Assembly: GCA_038002745.1 (NCBI GenBank) | Contig: JBBODD010000001.1 | Location: forward strand, 2,604,001 to 2,668,000 | From: Bacillus sp. FSL H8-0547 | GTDB taxonomy: Bacteria; Bacillota; Bacilli; Bacillales; Bacillaceae | Direction: 5' to 3' | DNA: 64,000 nt | Part shown: positions 55,547-64,000 of the stretch, one piece after another | Numbering within the stretch: position 1 is the first letter of the stretch | Layout: each line of letters begins with the position of its first letter | The notes under the pieces: generated by a model | Told to the model about the DNA's origin: nothing | Database searches by the model: none | What the model saw: the letters and a program-made list of their open reading frames with translations, nothing else | Made by a program: the position numbers and the translations under genes

Positions 55547-57113
55547 AATTCAAGTGCGCAGAGGGCTGAAAATGAAAGCAAACTGGGAAGAAGAAGGATT
55601 CCTGATTGCCGGAGAAGCATCAAATGGAAAGGAAGCGCTTCAGCTTGTGAAAGAAATGAAGGCAGATGTCGTCATTACGGACGTCCGGATGCCTGTGATG
55701 GACGGGATTGAATTCGCTGGAAGATGTCACCGTGAGTTTCCCGGTGTAAAAGTTATTGTGTTATCGGGGTATTCCGATTTTGACTATGTAAGGTCGTCCC
55801 TGGTTGAAGGAGTAAAGGATTATTTGCTCAAGCCTGTTGCTCCAGACGAGCTAGCAGGAGCTTTAAGAAGGGTGAAGGAAGAAATAGCAGCTGAAAAAAT
55901 GAAGCAGATTGAAGCAGATAAAATGACAAGGCTTGTTCACACGCAGCTGGAAGAAATGAAGGAACAATATATCCTTCAGCTCGTAAAACAGGACTGGACT
56001 GAGTCAGCTGCCGAAAGACTGCATCACTTTGAGATGGACTTTCTCGCCAATAAAGAAAATTCGGTTCAATTTTTTACCGTGGAACTCAGGTCAGACAGAT
56101 ATTCAGTAAAGGAGCTATGGCTTCCCTTCAAAATGCTCTGCAAAGAAATAGCGGGAACGTATGAAAGGGCGTACGCTTTTCATGATGCCGGGTATGCAGG
56201 CATGATCCATTTTCTTCAGTGTTCATCAGACAGGAACGCTTTTGAAACATCCACCATGATCAAAAAGGTTCAAACGTATGTAAAAAAATATCTTGGAGCA
56301 GAAACCGTCATCGGAATAGGCAAGCAGGTATCAGCATCAGAGCTAAAAACAGGCTACATTTCTGCCCTGCTTGCCTGGAGCCAGAGTGATCCTGATGAAA
56401 AATCACAAGTGATCGACGGAACATTTCATAAAGAGGTATATGAGCTCTCTCCTGATCTCGAGAAAAAAGCAGTCAATCTGATTGAAAATGGCCGAATGCG
56501 AGACTGTAGCATACTGATTCTAGAGCTTTTAAATGAAGCAAAGACTAAGTCAATGCTGTCCTTTTCTTTTGCAGCCGGCAGGATCCTTTTGCTGCTTGAA
56601 TCGCTTGCTGTGAAATATGATTTGGACAGAGAACAAATGAACCAGACGATGTGGACATGCCAGCAGAGTATTGGAGAATTAACCTCCCATGAAAAAGTCA
56701 TTGAGCAGCTGACGGATTTTGCTCACAGTATTATCCAGAAGGTAAACACGTTCCGCTCTTCGCCAAACGGCTTATCCATTGTGGAAAACGTGCGCCGATA
56801 CCTCGACCTGAATTTTGCAAATGAAATATCACTTAGTGTGCTGGCTGATCAATTTCATATTAACAGTGCTTATTTGTCCGAACTTTTTAAGCTGCATGTC
56901 GGACATACTTTCAGTGATTATTTGGTGGAGGTACGGATGAAGCATGCATGCAGATTGTTAAAAGACAGACAGCTGAAAGTGATTGATATTGCCTACTTAA
57001 CAGGCTACTCTAATTCCAATTATTTCAGTACTGTCTTTAAAAAACACATCGGACAGACACCGGCTGAATACAGGAAGTCTGCTTTGAGCATGGGAGGAGG
57101 AAAAAGCAGATGA
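55518..57113 (+). CDS. YesN-type response regulator (REC + AraC HTH)
   Basis: 531 residues from ATG 55518 (AGGGGG at 55505); 55503 is also in frame. Receiver domain (1-125) with Asp55 in VITDVRMPVMDG, a middle helical region (about 130-400), and a C-terminal AraC/XylS double helix-turn-helix (about 430-525: SVLADQFHINSAYLSELFKL, then DIAYLTGYSNSNYFSTVFKK). Partner of the preceding kinase. It likely activates the sugar ABC operon downstream. Confidence 0.92.
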   Translation: MMKVILADDEIQVRRGLKMKANWEEEGFLIAGEASNGKEALQLVKEMKADVVITDVRMPVMDGIEFAGRCHREFPGVKVIVLSGYSDFDYVRSSLVEGVKDYLLKPVAPDELAGALRRVKEEIAAEKMKQIEADKMTRLVHTQLEEMKEQYILQLVKQDWTESAAERLHHFEMDFLANKENSVQFFTVELRSDRYSVKELWLPFKMLCKEIAGTYERAYAFHDAGYAGMIHFLQCSSDRNAFETSTMIKKVQTYVKKYLGAETVIGIGKQVSASELKTGYISALLAWSQSDPDEKSQVIDGTFHKEVYELSPDLEKKAVNLIENGRMRDCSILILELLNEAKTKSMLSFSFAAGRILLLLESLAVKYDLDREQMNQTMWTCQQSIGELTSHEKVIEQLTDFAHSIIQKVNTFRSSPNGLSIVENVRRYLDLNFANEISLSVLADQFHINSAYLSELFKLHVGHTFSDYLVEVRMKHACRLLKDRQLKVIDIAYLTGYSNSNYFSTVFKKHIGQTPAEYRKSALSMGGGKSR

Positions 57114-58453
57114 AAAAAGGTGCGGTTATACTTATCCCCATCCTTCTGCTGATCCTTGCAGGCGTGTATTATGCCTATTCATCCTTCAACCTGTTTTCAA
57201 CTGATGAAAGGAACGATGAGGAACGGTCATCCGGAAAATCCGAAGCTATTGAACTGACTTTCTGGCGGAATTATGGGACAAAGCTTGAAAATGAAGCCTA
57301 TATTGAGCTGATTTCAGCTTTTGAATCAGCTCATCCCGGCATAAAGATTAACATGAACGCTATTCCGTATGGGGATTATGAATTAAGGCTGAGGACGGAA
57401 ATTGCCGCAGGAAGCCCTCCTGACATTATGTCGATCGACAGTCCCAACCTTGGGCTTTATGCAAATTCGGGTGCGCTGCTTTCCATTGATAAAGAAATGA
57501 AAGCAGAAGGACAGATCGACGATATCCCTCATTCAACACTTGAAGGGATGAAATATAAAGGAGACATCTATCTGTCTCCCATCGCGGAATCCGGTGTGGC
57601 CTTGTTTTATAACATTCACCTTTTTAAAAAGGCGGGACTGCCGCTTCCATCACAGGATCCTGCCGACCCAATGTCATGGGACGAGGCAGTGAAGCTTGCG
57701 AAAGAAATCAATGATCCCGCAAAAGGGGTTTATGGAATTGATCCTGCACAGGGGTTCAGCGGCGGGGAATCTCCAGCCTACTTTAAAACGCCGCTGCTGT
57801 GGCAATTCGGCGCGGATGTTCTAAGTCCTGACGGGAAAACGGCATCCGGTTATCTGGATTCAAACAACGCCATAAAAGCCCTGCAATTCTATCAGGATCT
57901 TTATCACCGCCACGGAGTTGCTTCTGTTGAAATGCCTCCCGATCCGTTTGTAACAGGTCACCTTGGAATGTCTGTCATGGGTTCATGGATGCTTGAAGAA
58001 ATTGAAAAGAATTTCCCTGATTTTAAGCTTGGAGAGGATTACGGAGTGGCACCTTTGCCGAAAGGGACGCGCCAGGTGACCCCAAATGGAGGCTGGGCGC
58101 TCGGCATATCAGCTGAATCCAGGCATCCGAAAGAGGCATGGGCGTTTATAAAGTATTTGACAAGCTATGAAGGTTCCAGAAAATACGTTGACATAACAGG
58201 CGACATGCCTGCCCGATTTTCAGTATCCAAATCATTTCCGGAACTCTCATCCTATCCTAAAAATATTTTTGTTCATCAGGCCCTAAACTACTCAAAAAAC
58301 CGTCCTGTTTCACCGGCTTATCCAGTCATAAGCGATTCTTTGAAAGAATTATTTGAAGACATCGGAATAGGCAGAAAGGACGTAAAAAAATCCGCCGATA
58401 AAGCTGTCGCAAAAATAAATGGAAGTCTCGATGATATCGATAAGAAGGAATGA
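57110..58453 (+). CDS. Membrane-anchored sugar-binding protein co-encoded with the kinase system
   Basis: 447 residues, ATGA overlap with the regulator gene. Family 1 extracellular solute-binding fold: LTFWRNYGTKLEN, AAGSPPDIMSIDS, GVALFYNIHLFKKAG, FVTGHLGMSVMGSWML, PNGGWALGISAESRHPKEAW. Unlike the usual lipoproteins it has no lipobox Cys; instead an N-terminal helix (about 5-22) anchors it. Because it is translationally coupled to the two-component genes and separated from the permeases by a terminator, a co-sensor role for the kinase is plausible, as in three-component sugar sensors. Confidence 0.82.
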   Translation: MKKGAVILIPILLLILAGVYYAYSSFNLFSTDERNDEERSSGKSEAIELTFWRNYGTKLENEAYIELISAFESAHPGIKINMNAIPYGDYELRLRTEIAAGSPPDIMSIDSPNLGLYANSGALLSIDKEMKAEGQIDDIPHSTLEGMKYKGDIYLSPIAESGVALFYNIHLFKKAGLPLPSQDPADPMSWDEAVKLAKEINDPAKGVYGIDPAQGFSGGESPAYFKTPLLWQFGADVLSPDGKTASGYLDSNNAIKALQFYQDLYHRHGVASVEMPPDPFVTGHLGMSVMGSWMLEEIEKNFPDFKLGEDYGVAPLPKGTRQVTPNGGWALGISAESRHPKEAWAFIKYLTSYEGSRKYVDITGDMPARFSVSKSFPELSSYPKNIFVHQALNYSKNRPVSPAYPVISDSLKELFEDIGIGRKDVKKSADKAVAKINGSLDDIDKKE

Positions 58454-58525
58454 CGGGAAATTTTGGTTGTGGAAAGCTGAAACATTTGTTAGCATTTAAA
58501 GCCCAAATAAAACGTCAAAATGCAG

Positions 58526-58558
58526 AGCCGATTCCGCTGAGGATCGGCTTATTTTTTT
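58526..58558 (+). terminator. Terminator of the sensor operon
   Basis: AGCCGAT / ATCGGCT with loop TCCGCTGAGG, then ATTTTTTT. Confidence 0.82.
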
Positions 58559-58721
58559 CTGAAACACGATTTGCTGCAGGTATCCTCTGTCTGCATCACC
58601 CTGTACCATAAATGAACCAAAAATATTAAACTTCTTCTTCCAAAGAAATCAAACTTTTTTGAATGGAGCATTTGATAAAGTGAATGTACAGGGACAACAG
58701 ATAAAGATCTCTGCAACATTA

Positions 58722-58735
58722 TGAAAGCGCTTATA
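58722..58735 (+). promoter_or_regulatory. cre (CcpA) site ahead of the sugar ABC operon
   Basis: TGAAAGCGCTTATA matches the cre consensus TGWAARCGYTWNCW at 13 of 14 positions, with the central CG. It lies about 27 bases before the permease start. Predicts glucose repression. Confidence 0.78.
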
Positions 58736-58762
58736 TGCGTTTTCTGTAAAGGGGGGAGCTGT

Positions 58763-59728
58763 ATGCAGGAGGCAGTGAAGGCAAAAGATGAGAGCGCTGT
58801 CATCGTAAAGCCGGAGGCAAAACCCAAATACAAATGGGAGTATGTGAAAAAGAATTACTTTCTGTATTTGCTGATTGCGCCTGCTGTTATTCTCACAATT
58901 GTATTTAAGTATGTTCCAATGTACGGGGCAATCATTGCCTTTAAAGATTTCAGCACGATAAAGGGAATCTGGGGAAGCGAGTGGGTTGGGCTTAAGCATT
59001 TCCAGGAGTTTTTGACCTCGCCCAATTTTGAAACGATTTTTATGAGCACGCTTAAGCTCAGCCTGTACGGGCTTTTGCTTGGATTTCCGATTCCGATTGT
59101 CCTTGCTCTGATGCTGAATCAAGTCAGAAGAGCAGCTATTAAGAAAAATATTCAGCTGTTCTTATATGCGCCAAATTTCATTTCGGTTGTTGTTATTGTA
59201 GGGATGCTGTTTATCTTTTTAGCACCGACAGGTCCGATTAATCACTTCATTACGTTTCTTACAGGAAAGCCGGTCATGTTTATGTCCGATCCGGAATACT
59301 TCAGATCGATTTATATTCTTTCAGGCATCTGGCAGGCTGCGGGATGGTCGTCCATCGTCTATGTGGCGGCACTTGCGAATGTGGACCCGGAGCTGCATCA
59401 GGCCGCAACGATAGACGGAGCCAATATTCTGCAGCGGATGATTCATATTGATCTGCCAGCTTTAAAACCGCTTATGGCTATTATCTTTATTTTAGGTGCA
59501 GGTGGCATCATGGCAATCGGCTTTGAAAAAGCATTTCTGATGCAGACAGCCATGAACCTTCCAACGTCGGAAATCCTTCCGACCTACGTGTACAAAATCG
59601 GACTTCAGGCTGGAGATTACGCCTATTCTACTGCAGTCGGCCTTTTTAACTCCGTTATCAATGTCATCTTACTTGTGGTTGTGAATTTTGTGGTCAAAAA
59701 ACTGAACGAGGGAGAAGGACTCTATTAA
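58763..59728 (+). CDS. ABC sugar permease 1 (LplB-like)
   Basis: 321 residues from ATG 58763 with AAAGGGGGG upstream. A cytoplasmic leader of about 35 residues, six helices and the EAA loop ATIDGANILQRMIHIDLPAL near residue 225. Belongs to the LplB/YtcP branch of sugar permeases, close in length to B. subtilis LplB. No ATPase gene is in the cluster, so a shared ATPase (MsmX type) encoded elsewhere probably drives it. First gene of the operon, behind a cre site. Confidence 0.88.
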   Translation: MQEAVKAKDESAVIVKPEAKPKYKWEYVKKNYFLYLLIAPAVILTIVFKYVPMYGAIIAFKDFSTIKGIWGSEWVGLKHFQEFLTSPNFETIFMSTLKLSLYGLLLGFPIPIVLALMLNQVRRAAIKKNIQLFLYAPNFISVVVIVGMLFIFLAPTGPINHFITFLTGKPVMFMSDPEYFRSIYILSGIWQAAGWSSIVYVAALANVDPELHQAATIDGANILQRMIHIDLPALKPLMAIIFILGAGGIMAIGFEKAFLMQTAMNLPTSEILPTYVYKIGLQAGDYAYSTAVGLFNSVINVILLVVVNFVVKKLNEGEGLY

Positions 59729-59746
59729 TCCGAGAGGAGGATTTTC

Positions 59747-60625
59747 ATGATTAAACATACACGCGTTGACCGGATCATCCTGTCTCTGAATGCCGTTTTT
59801 CTCTGCCTGGCAGTGCTTGTAGTTCTTGTGCCGCTGGTTTATGTCGTCATCGCTTCCTTCATGGATCCGACGGTTCTTTTGAATCAGGGACTTTCCTTTA
59901 ACGTCTCTGACTGGAGCCTTGAAGGCTACAAACGGATTCTGTCGGATGATTCCATGGTGCGGGGATTTGTGAATGCGATGCTTTACTCCGCCGGATTTGC
60001 CTTTATAACTGTCGTCGTTTCCATATTTGCTGCGTTTCCTCTTGCGACAAAAGGGTTTGTCGGGAAAAACGCGTTTATGACGTTTTTCCTGGTTACGATG
60101 TTTTTCAGCGGCGGTCTAATTCCAACGTATCTGGTTGTGAAGGACCTTGGCATGCTGAATACAGTCTGGGCAATTTTGCTCCCGGGGGCTGTAAATGTGT
60201 GGAATATCATACTTGCAAGAACGTACTTTAAGGGAATTCCCCATGAACTGCATGAAGCGGCAAAAGTAGACGGGGCGTCAGATCTGCTGATTTTCTTCAA
60301 AATTGTCATACCGCTTTCAAAACCAATCATCTTTGTTCTTGCTCTGTATGCCTTTGTGGGACAGTGGAACTCATACTTTGACGCAATGATCTACCTGGAA
60401 GATCCGAACATGCATCCTTTGCAGCTTGTCTTAAGATCTATTTTAATTCAGAACCAGGCTGAACCCGGCATGATCAGCGATCAGCTGGCAATGGCCGAGC
60501 TTGCCAAGGTTTCTGAGATGATCAAATATTCAGCGATTGTCATTTCAAGCCTTCCGCTGATTATTATGTATCCGTTTTTCCAGAAGTATTTTGAAAAAGG
60601 GGTTATGGTTGGTTCATTAAAATAA
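59747..60625 (+). CDS. ABC sugar permease 2 (LplC-like)
   Basis: 292 residues, GGAGG upstream of ATG 59747. Six helices, EAA loop KVDGASDLLIFFKIVIPL near 175, and FGLVPTYL-type FFSGGLIPTYLVVKDLGML. LplC/YtcP branch, the partner of the preceding permease. It starts 18 bases after the first. Confidence 0.9.
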   Translation: MIKHTRVDRIILSLNAVFLCLAVLVVLVPLVYVVIASFMDPTVLLNQGLSFNVSDWSLEGYKRILSDDSMVRGFVNAMLYSAGFAFITVVVSIFAAFPLATKGFVGKNAFMTFFLVTMFFSGGLIPTYLVVKDLGMLNTVWAILLPGAVNVWNIILARTYFKGIPHELHEAAKVDGASDLLIFFKIVIPLSKPIIFVLALYAFVGQWNSYFDAMIYLEDPNMHPLQLVLRSILIQNQAEPGMISDQLAMAELAKVSEMIKYSAIVISSLPLIIMYPFFQKYFEKGVMVGSLK

Positions 60626-60646
60626 CAAACACAGGGGGAAATGGTC

Positions 60647-62251
60647 ATGAAACACGTGAAAAAAGCTGTAGGGGCAGCCGCAATTGCAGCTGTATTACTA
60701 TCCGGGTGCACAAGCAAAAATGTCGCATCCTCTGAGGATTATGAATTAAAGGATATCTCTTTTCCGCTGAAGGAAGAGGTGACGCTGAAGTTTATCACGC
60801 AAAGCTCGCCGCTTGCGCCGAAGGATCCAAATGAAAAGCTGCTCTATAAGCGACTGGAAGAAAAAACGGGTGTTCAGATTCAGTGGAAGAACTATACGAA
60901 CGATGTGTTTGCAGAAAAGAGAAACCTTGCCATGGCAAGCGGCGATTTGCCGGATGCGATCATGGATGCGGGCTACGGCGATTATGACCTGCTGAAGCTT
61001 GCCAAAGACGGGGCCATTATTCCTGTTGAAGAGTTAATTGAAAAGCATATGCCGAATCTGAAAAAAGTGCTTGATTCATCACCTGAATACAAAGCGATGA
61101 TGACCGCTCCAGACGGCCACATTTATGCATTCCCGTGGATTGAAGAGCTTGGCACGGGGAAAGAAAACATTCACTCAGTCGATGATTTCCCGTGGATCAA
61201 TAAGGAATGGCTGAACAAGCTTGGACTGGAGATGCCAAAGACGACAGAAGAGCTGAAACAGGTATTGATCGCCTTTAAAACGCAGGATCCAAACGGCAAC
61301 GGCAAAGCGGATGAAATTCCTATGTCCTTTATCATCAATCACGGAGGGGAGGATCCGGCCTTCTTGTTCGGCGCATTCGGACTTGGAGACAACTGGGATC
61401 ACACGGTTGTAAGCAACGAAGGCAAAGTGATCCTGACAGCTGCAGAGGACGGATATAAAGAGGCCATTATGTACTTCAGTGATCTCTACAAAGAAGGACT
61501 GATTGATGTTGAAGCGTTTGAACATGACTGGAATACGTATCTGGCGAAAGGAAAAGATGAACGTTACGGCATGTATTTTACATGGGATAAAGCAAATATC
61601 ACCGGCATGAACGAGAAATATGATCTTATGCCTCCAGTGGCAGGGCCGGATGGAAATGTAAACGTTGCGAGAACGAACGGCATGGGCTTTGACAGAGGAA
61701 GAATGGTCATCACAAGTTCAAACAAAAACCTTGAACTGACTGCGAAGTGGATTGATGAGCTGTACGACCCGCTGCAGTCCGTTCAGAACAACTGGGGAAC
61801 TTACGGGGATGATAAGCAGCAAAACATTTTTGAGTATGATGAAGCTTCAAATATGCTGAAGCATCTGCCTCTTGAGGGGGCTGCCCCGGTTGAAGTCCGC
61901 CAGAAAACAAGCATAAACGGGCCGCTTGCCATTTTGGATGAGTACTACGGCTCTGTCACTACTAAACCGGATGATGCAGCATGGAGACTGGATTTAATGA
62001 AAGAAGTCATGGTCCCGCACATGAAAGCTGAAAACACGTATCCGAAGGTTTTCTTCTCGCTTGAAGAGCTTGATAAACTTTCATCGATTGAAGCCGATCT
62101 GTTTGCTTATATTAATCGAAAGCGTGCAGAATGGATGACAACTGGAAAAGCAGAGTCAGAATGGAAAGAATACCTTGCCGAGCTTGACCGTCTGGGGCTG
62201 CAGGAGTGGCTTGAGATTAAGCAGAAAGGGTATGACCGCACCCAGCAATAA
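60647..62251 (+). CDS. ABC sugar-binding lipoprotein (LplA-like)
   Basis: 534 residues from ATG 60647, eight bases after AGGGGG; an ATG at 60641 is too near it. Signal peptide with lipobox LLSGC. Large family 1 binding protein of the LplA/YtcQ type (KFITQSSPLAPKDPNEK, LPDAIMDAGYGDYDLLK, DPNGNGKADEIPMSF with calcium-binding-like loop). It delivers an oligosaccharide to the two permeases. A weak terminator lies between it and the GH32 gene. Confidence 0.9.
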   Translation: MKHVKKAVGAAAIAAVLLSGCTSKNVASSEDYELKDISFPLKEEVTLKFITQSSPLAPKDPNEKLLYKRLEEKTGVQIQWKNYTNDVFAEKRNLAMASGDLPDAIMDAGYGDYDLLKLAKDGAIIPVEELIEKHMPNLKKVLDSSPEYKAMMTAPDGHIYAFPWIEELGTGKENIHSVDDFPWINKEWLNKLGLEMPKTTEELKQVLIAFKTQDPNGNGKADEIPMSFIINHGGEDPAFLFGAFGLGDNWDHTVVSNEGKVILTAAEDGYKEAIMYFSDLYKEGLIDVEAFEHDWNTYLAKGKDERYGMYFTWDKANITGMNEKYDLMPPVAGPDGNVNVARTNGMGFDRGRMVITSSNKNLELTAKWIDELYDPLQSVQNNWGTYGDDKQQNIFEYDEASNMLKHLPLEGAAPVEVRQKTSINGPLAILDEYYGSVTTKPDDAAWRLDLMKEVMVPHMKAENTYPKVFFSLEELDKLSSIEADLFAYINRKRAEWMTTGKAESEWKEYLAELDRLGLQEWLEIKQKGYDRTQQ

Positions 62252-62261
62252 CCGGAATGCA

Positions 62262-62295
62262 GGGGCTGCTTAATCATCAGCAGCCTCTTATTTTA
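62262..62295 (+). terminator. Weak intra-operon terminator
   Basis: GGGGCTGCT / AGCAGCCTC (one mismatch) then TTATTTTA. It should lower, not stop, transcription into the GH32 gene. Confidence 0.6.
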
Positions 62296-62314
62296 TGAAA
62301 AAGGAGTTTTTTAA

Positions 62315-63778
62315 GTGAAGCCGATTCTATCAGAAAAATACCGCCCGCAGTTTCACTTTTCACCGAAGGAGAAGTGGATGAATGATCCTAACGGAATGGT
62401 GTATTTTAAAGGCGAATATCATTTGTTTTATCAGTATCACCCTTACAGCACAGTTTGGGGTCCCATGCACTGGGGGCATGCGGTGAGCAGGGATCTGATT
62501 CACTGGGAGCATCTTCCGATTGCCCTGTATCCTGGTGAACACGGAGCCATCTTCTCTGGAAGCGCGGTTGTTGACTGGGACAACTCAACCGGTTTTTTCG
62601 ATGACGAACCGGGACTGGTCGCCGTTTATACGAGTCATGACACCTATCCGGGCACAGACAGAGCCCGTCAGCGTCAATGCCTTGCCTACAGCAGCGATAA
62701 CGGACGGTCCTGGACAAAATACAGCGGCAATCCCGTTCTTGCGGATGAATCGAAGACCGATTACCGGGATCCGAAGGTGTTCTGGCACATGGATACGCAG
62801 CGCTGGATCATGATTCTTGCCACAGGGCAAAGTGCGACTATTTACAAGTCGGAAAACTTGATAGACTGGCAGTTTGCGAGTGAGTTTGCAGAGGGATCAC
62901 ACGCGGGATTCTGGGAGTGCCCGGATCTGTTTCCGCTTCCTTCAGGTGAAGGAAAGGAAAAATGGGTCATGCTCGTCAGTCTGGGTGATACAGGTGATTA
63001 CTCAGAGGGGTCGAGAACTCAGTATTTTATCGGTGAATTTGACGGAGAAACCTTTGTGAATGACCGGGAAAAAGATGGGGTGCTGTGGCTTGATCACGGC
63101 AGAGACAACTATGCAGGCGTAAGCTTCTCAGACCTTCCTGACCGCCGCATATACATGGGGTGGATGAGCAACTGGCGATATGCCAATCAAGTGCCGACAG
63201 GGGAATGGCGCGGCGCTATGACGTTCCCGAGGGAGCTGTCACTTTCTGCAGGTAGAGACGGCCTTCATCTTATCCAAAAACCGGTCCCGGAAATACAGGA
63301 CCTTAGAAAAGCGGGAGAAACCTGTCACCATCTTTTTGTGTCCGCAGAAAAACACGCAGTGATTCCATTGAAAGGTACTTTGATGGAACTGAACCTGGAG
63401 GCTGAGTTTGAGGGGGATGCCGGGCTGGAGCTGATGATCCTTCATTCAGAGGCAGACAGAACTATTATTTCTTATGATCCGCAGTCTGAAATCCTCTCAG
63501 CAGACAGAACGCACTCCGGGGAGTCCGACTTTTCAGCGTCCTTTCCTGCCGTTCAGGAGGCGCCGTTAAAGATGAAGAATCACTGTATCCGCCTGCAGCT
63601 GCTGCTTGATTCATCATCCATCGAGATTTTTGGAAATGACGGAGAATGCGCCATCACTGGCCTGATTTTTCCTCAGCCGGAGGAGAGTGTTTTGCAGGTG
63701 GCATCAAATGGCGGAACGGTACATGTCAAATCACTCGAGCTGCATGAACTCTCCTCCATCTGGAAGCGGAAGGAGTGA
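62315..63778 (+). CDS. Intracellular GH32 beta-fructosidase
   Basis: 487 residues from a GTG at 62315 with AAAAGGAG upstream. No signal peptide. Five-bladed propeller with the catalytic triad: Asp24 in WMNDPNG (nucleophile), Asp152 in RDPKVFW (transition-state), Glu201 in ECPDLF (acid/base). C-terminal beta-sandwich from about residue 330 with [15 protein letters not shown]. It cleaves sucrose, sucrose 6-phosphate or fructo-oligosaccharides imported by the ABC system; ABC delivery makes unphosphorylated oligosaccharides likelier. Kinase follows with a TGATG overlap. Confidence 0.93.
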   Translation: MKPILSEKYRPQFHFSPKEKWMNDPNGMVYFKGEYHLFYQYHPYSTVWGPMHWGHAVSRDLIHWEHLPIALYPGEHGAIFSGSAVVDWDNSTGFFDDEPGLVAVYTSHDTYPGTDRARQRQCLAYSSDNGRSWTKYSGNPVLADESKTDYRDPKVFWHMDTQRWIMILATGQSATIYKSENLIDWQFASEFAEGSHAGFWECPDLFPLPSGEGKEKWVMLVSLGDTGDYSEGSRTQYFIGEFDGETFVNDREKDGVLWLDHGRDNYAGVSFSDLPDRRIYMGWMSNWRYANQVPTGEWRGAMTFPRELSLSAGRDGLHLIQKPVPEIQDLRKAGETCHHLFVSAEKHAVIPLKGTLMELNLEAEFEGDAGLELMILHSEADRTIISYDPQSEILSADRTHSGESDFSASFPAVQEAPLKMKNHCIRLQLLLDSSSIEIFGNDGECAITGLIFPQPEESVLQVASNGGTVHVKSLELHELSSIWKRKE

Positions 63779-64000
63779 TGGATGTGGAAAGGTCTGTTAT
63801 TTGCATCGGAGAAGGGCTGATTGATTTTTACTGCACAGAACCGGATGTCCATCTTGCAGAAGGAAGGAAGTTTGAAAAGCAGGCAGGAGGAGCACCCGCG
63901 AATGTTTGTGCGGCAATTGCCAAGCTTGGCGGCAGGGCTTCTTTTTGCGGCAAAGCCGGGAATGATCCGTTCGGGCAGTTTCTGAAGAAAACGCTGGATG
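63778..64000 (+). CDS. PfkB-family sugar kinase, 3' end cut (fructokinase-like)
   Basis: ATG 63778 overlaps the GH32 stop (TGATG). The visible ~74 residues read [18 protein letters not shown] and [18 protein letters not shown], then [11 protein letters not shown], which is the N-terminus of a PfkB/ribokinase-family carbohydrate kinase. In this context it would phosphorylate free fructose released by the GH32 enzyme. The ATP-binding and catalytic GAGD segment lies outside the window, so fructokinase is by context. Confidence 0.85.
   Translation, partial: MDVERSVICIGEGLIDFYCTEPDVHLAEGRKFEKQAGGAPANVCAAIAKLGGRASFCGKAGNDPFGQFLKKTLD

Noticed and set aside
1-64000. Prophage, insertion sequence, tRNA or rRNA genes
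   Set aside because: No transposase, integrase, phage structural gene or cloverleaf was recognised while reading either strand.

Overview
The window looks like chromosome of a mesophilic Bacillaceae species (Bacillus or a close relative such as Metabacillus). The support is gene content and style: fruRKA, swrC with a divergent yerO-type TetR gene, spore transglutaminase tgl, WalR-controlled yocH, a DbpA helicase, an RsbR paralogue, an M6 immune-inhibitor-A protease, a yybP-ykoY Mn riboswitch, strong AGGAGG ribosome binding sites, frequent TTG and GTG starts, and intrinsic terminators after most operons. No rRNA, tRNA, insertion sequence, prophage or CRISPR array was seen. Both window ends cut genes: a GGDEF-REC protein on the left and a PfkB sugar kinase on the right.

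Layout. Positions 1-9490 are one tightly overlapping operon: c-di-GMP cyclase/receiver, HEAT-repeat membrane protein, family 2 glycosyltransferase, large membrane-anchored glycosidase-like protein, receiver, hybrid histidine kinase. It reads as a signal-controlled exopolysaccharide machine. 9.5-16.1 kb holds YjbQ, a metallo-beta-lactamase hydrolase, a 52-bp tandem repeat array, a DUF948-like protein, a HIT protein and a nitronate monooxygenase-kynU-kynB operon. 16.1-21.8 kb holds tgl, the cystine carrier tcyP, a two-gene membrane protein operon and a BmrA-like multidrug ABC transporter. 21.9-25.4 kb is the fructose PTS operon. 25.5-27.2 kb holds a small acidic protein, then a Mn riboswitch ahead of a lipoprotein and a kinase-fold protein. 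27.3-34 kb holds yerO/swrC, an MgtC-like protein, an oxidoreductase and an HxlR regulator, followed by a second, 53-bp tandem repeat array.

34.6-51 kb is mixed housekeeping: DEDDh exonuclease, RsbR paralogue, membrane proteins, a TerD-zinc ribbon-TerB fusion, a thioredoxin-reductase-like flavoprotein, an acyltransferase, a FUSC/aromatic acid exporter, a TSUP permease behind a leader terminator, a 34-residue membrane peptide outside the usual ORF size cut-off, yocH, dbpA with a structured 3' region, an RNA methyltransferase and a second MBL hydrolase. Two 138-bp copies of a hairpin element lie exactly at the stop codons of two reverse-strand genes. 51.1-53.5 kb is the secreted M6 protease. 53.7-64 kb is a fructan or fructo-oligosaccharide utilisation locus: YesM/YesN-type two-component system with a co-translated membrane-anchored binding protein, then a CcpA-site-headed operon of two ABC permeases, a binding lipoprotein, an intracellular GH32 fructosidase and a sugar kinase.

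Most genes are recognisable. The least explained material is between and around genes: two unrelated tandem arrays sharing a 52-53 bp period, the paired hairpin elements, a possible pseudoknot RNA after dbpA, and promoter-overlapping TAGGAATTA motifs shared by tcyP and the TSUP permease.
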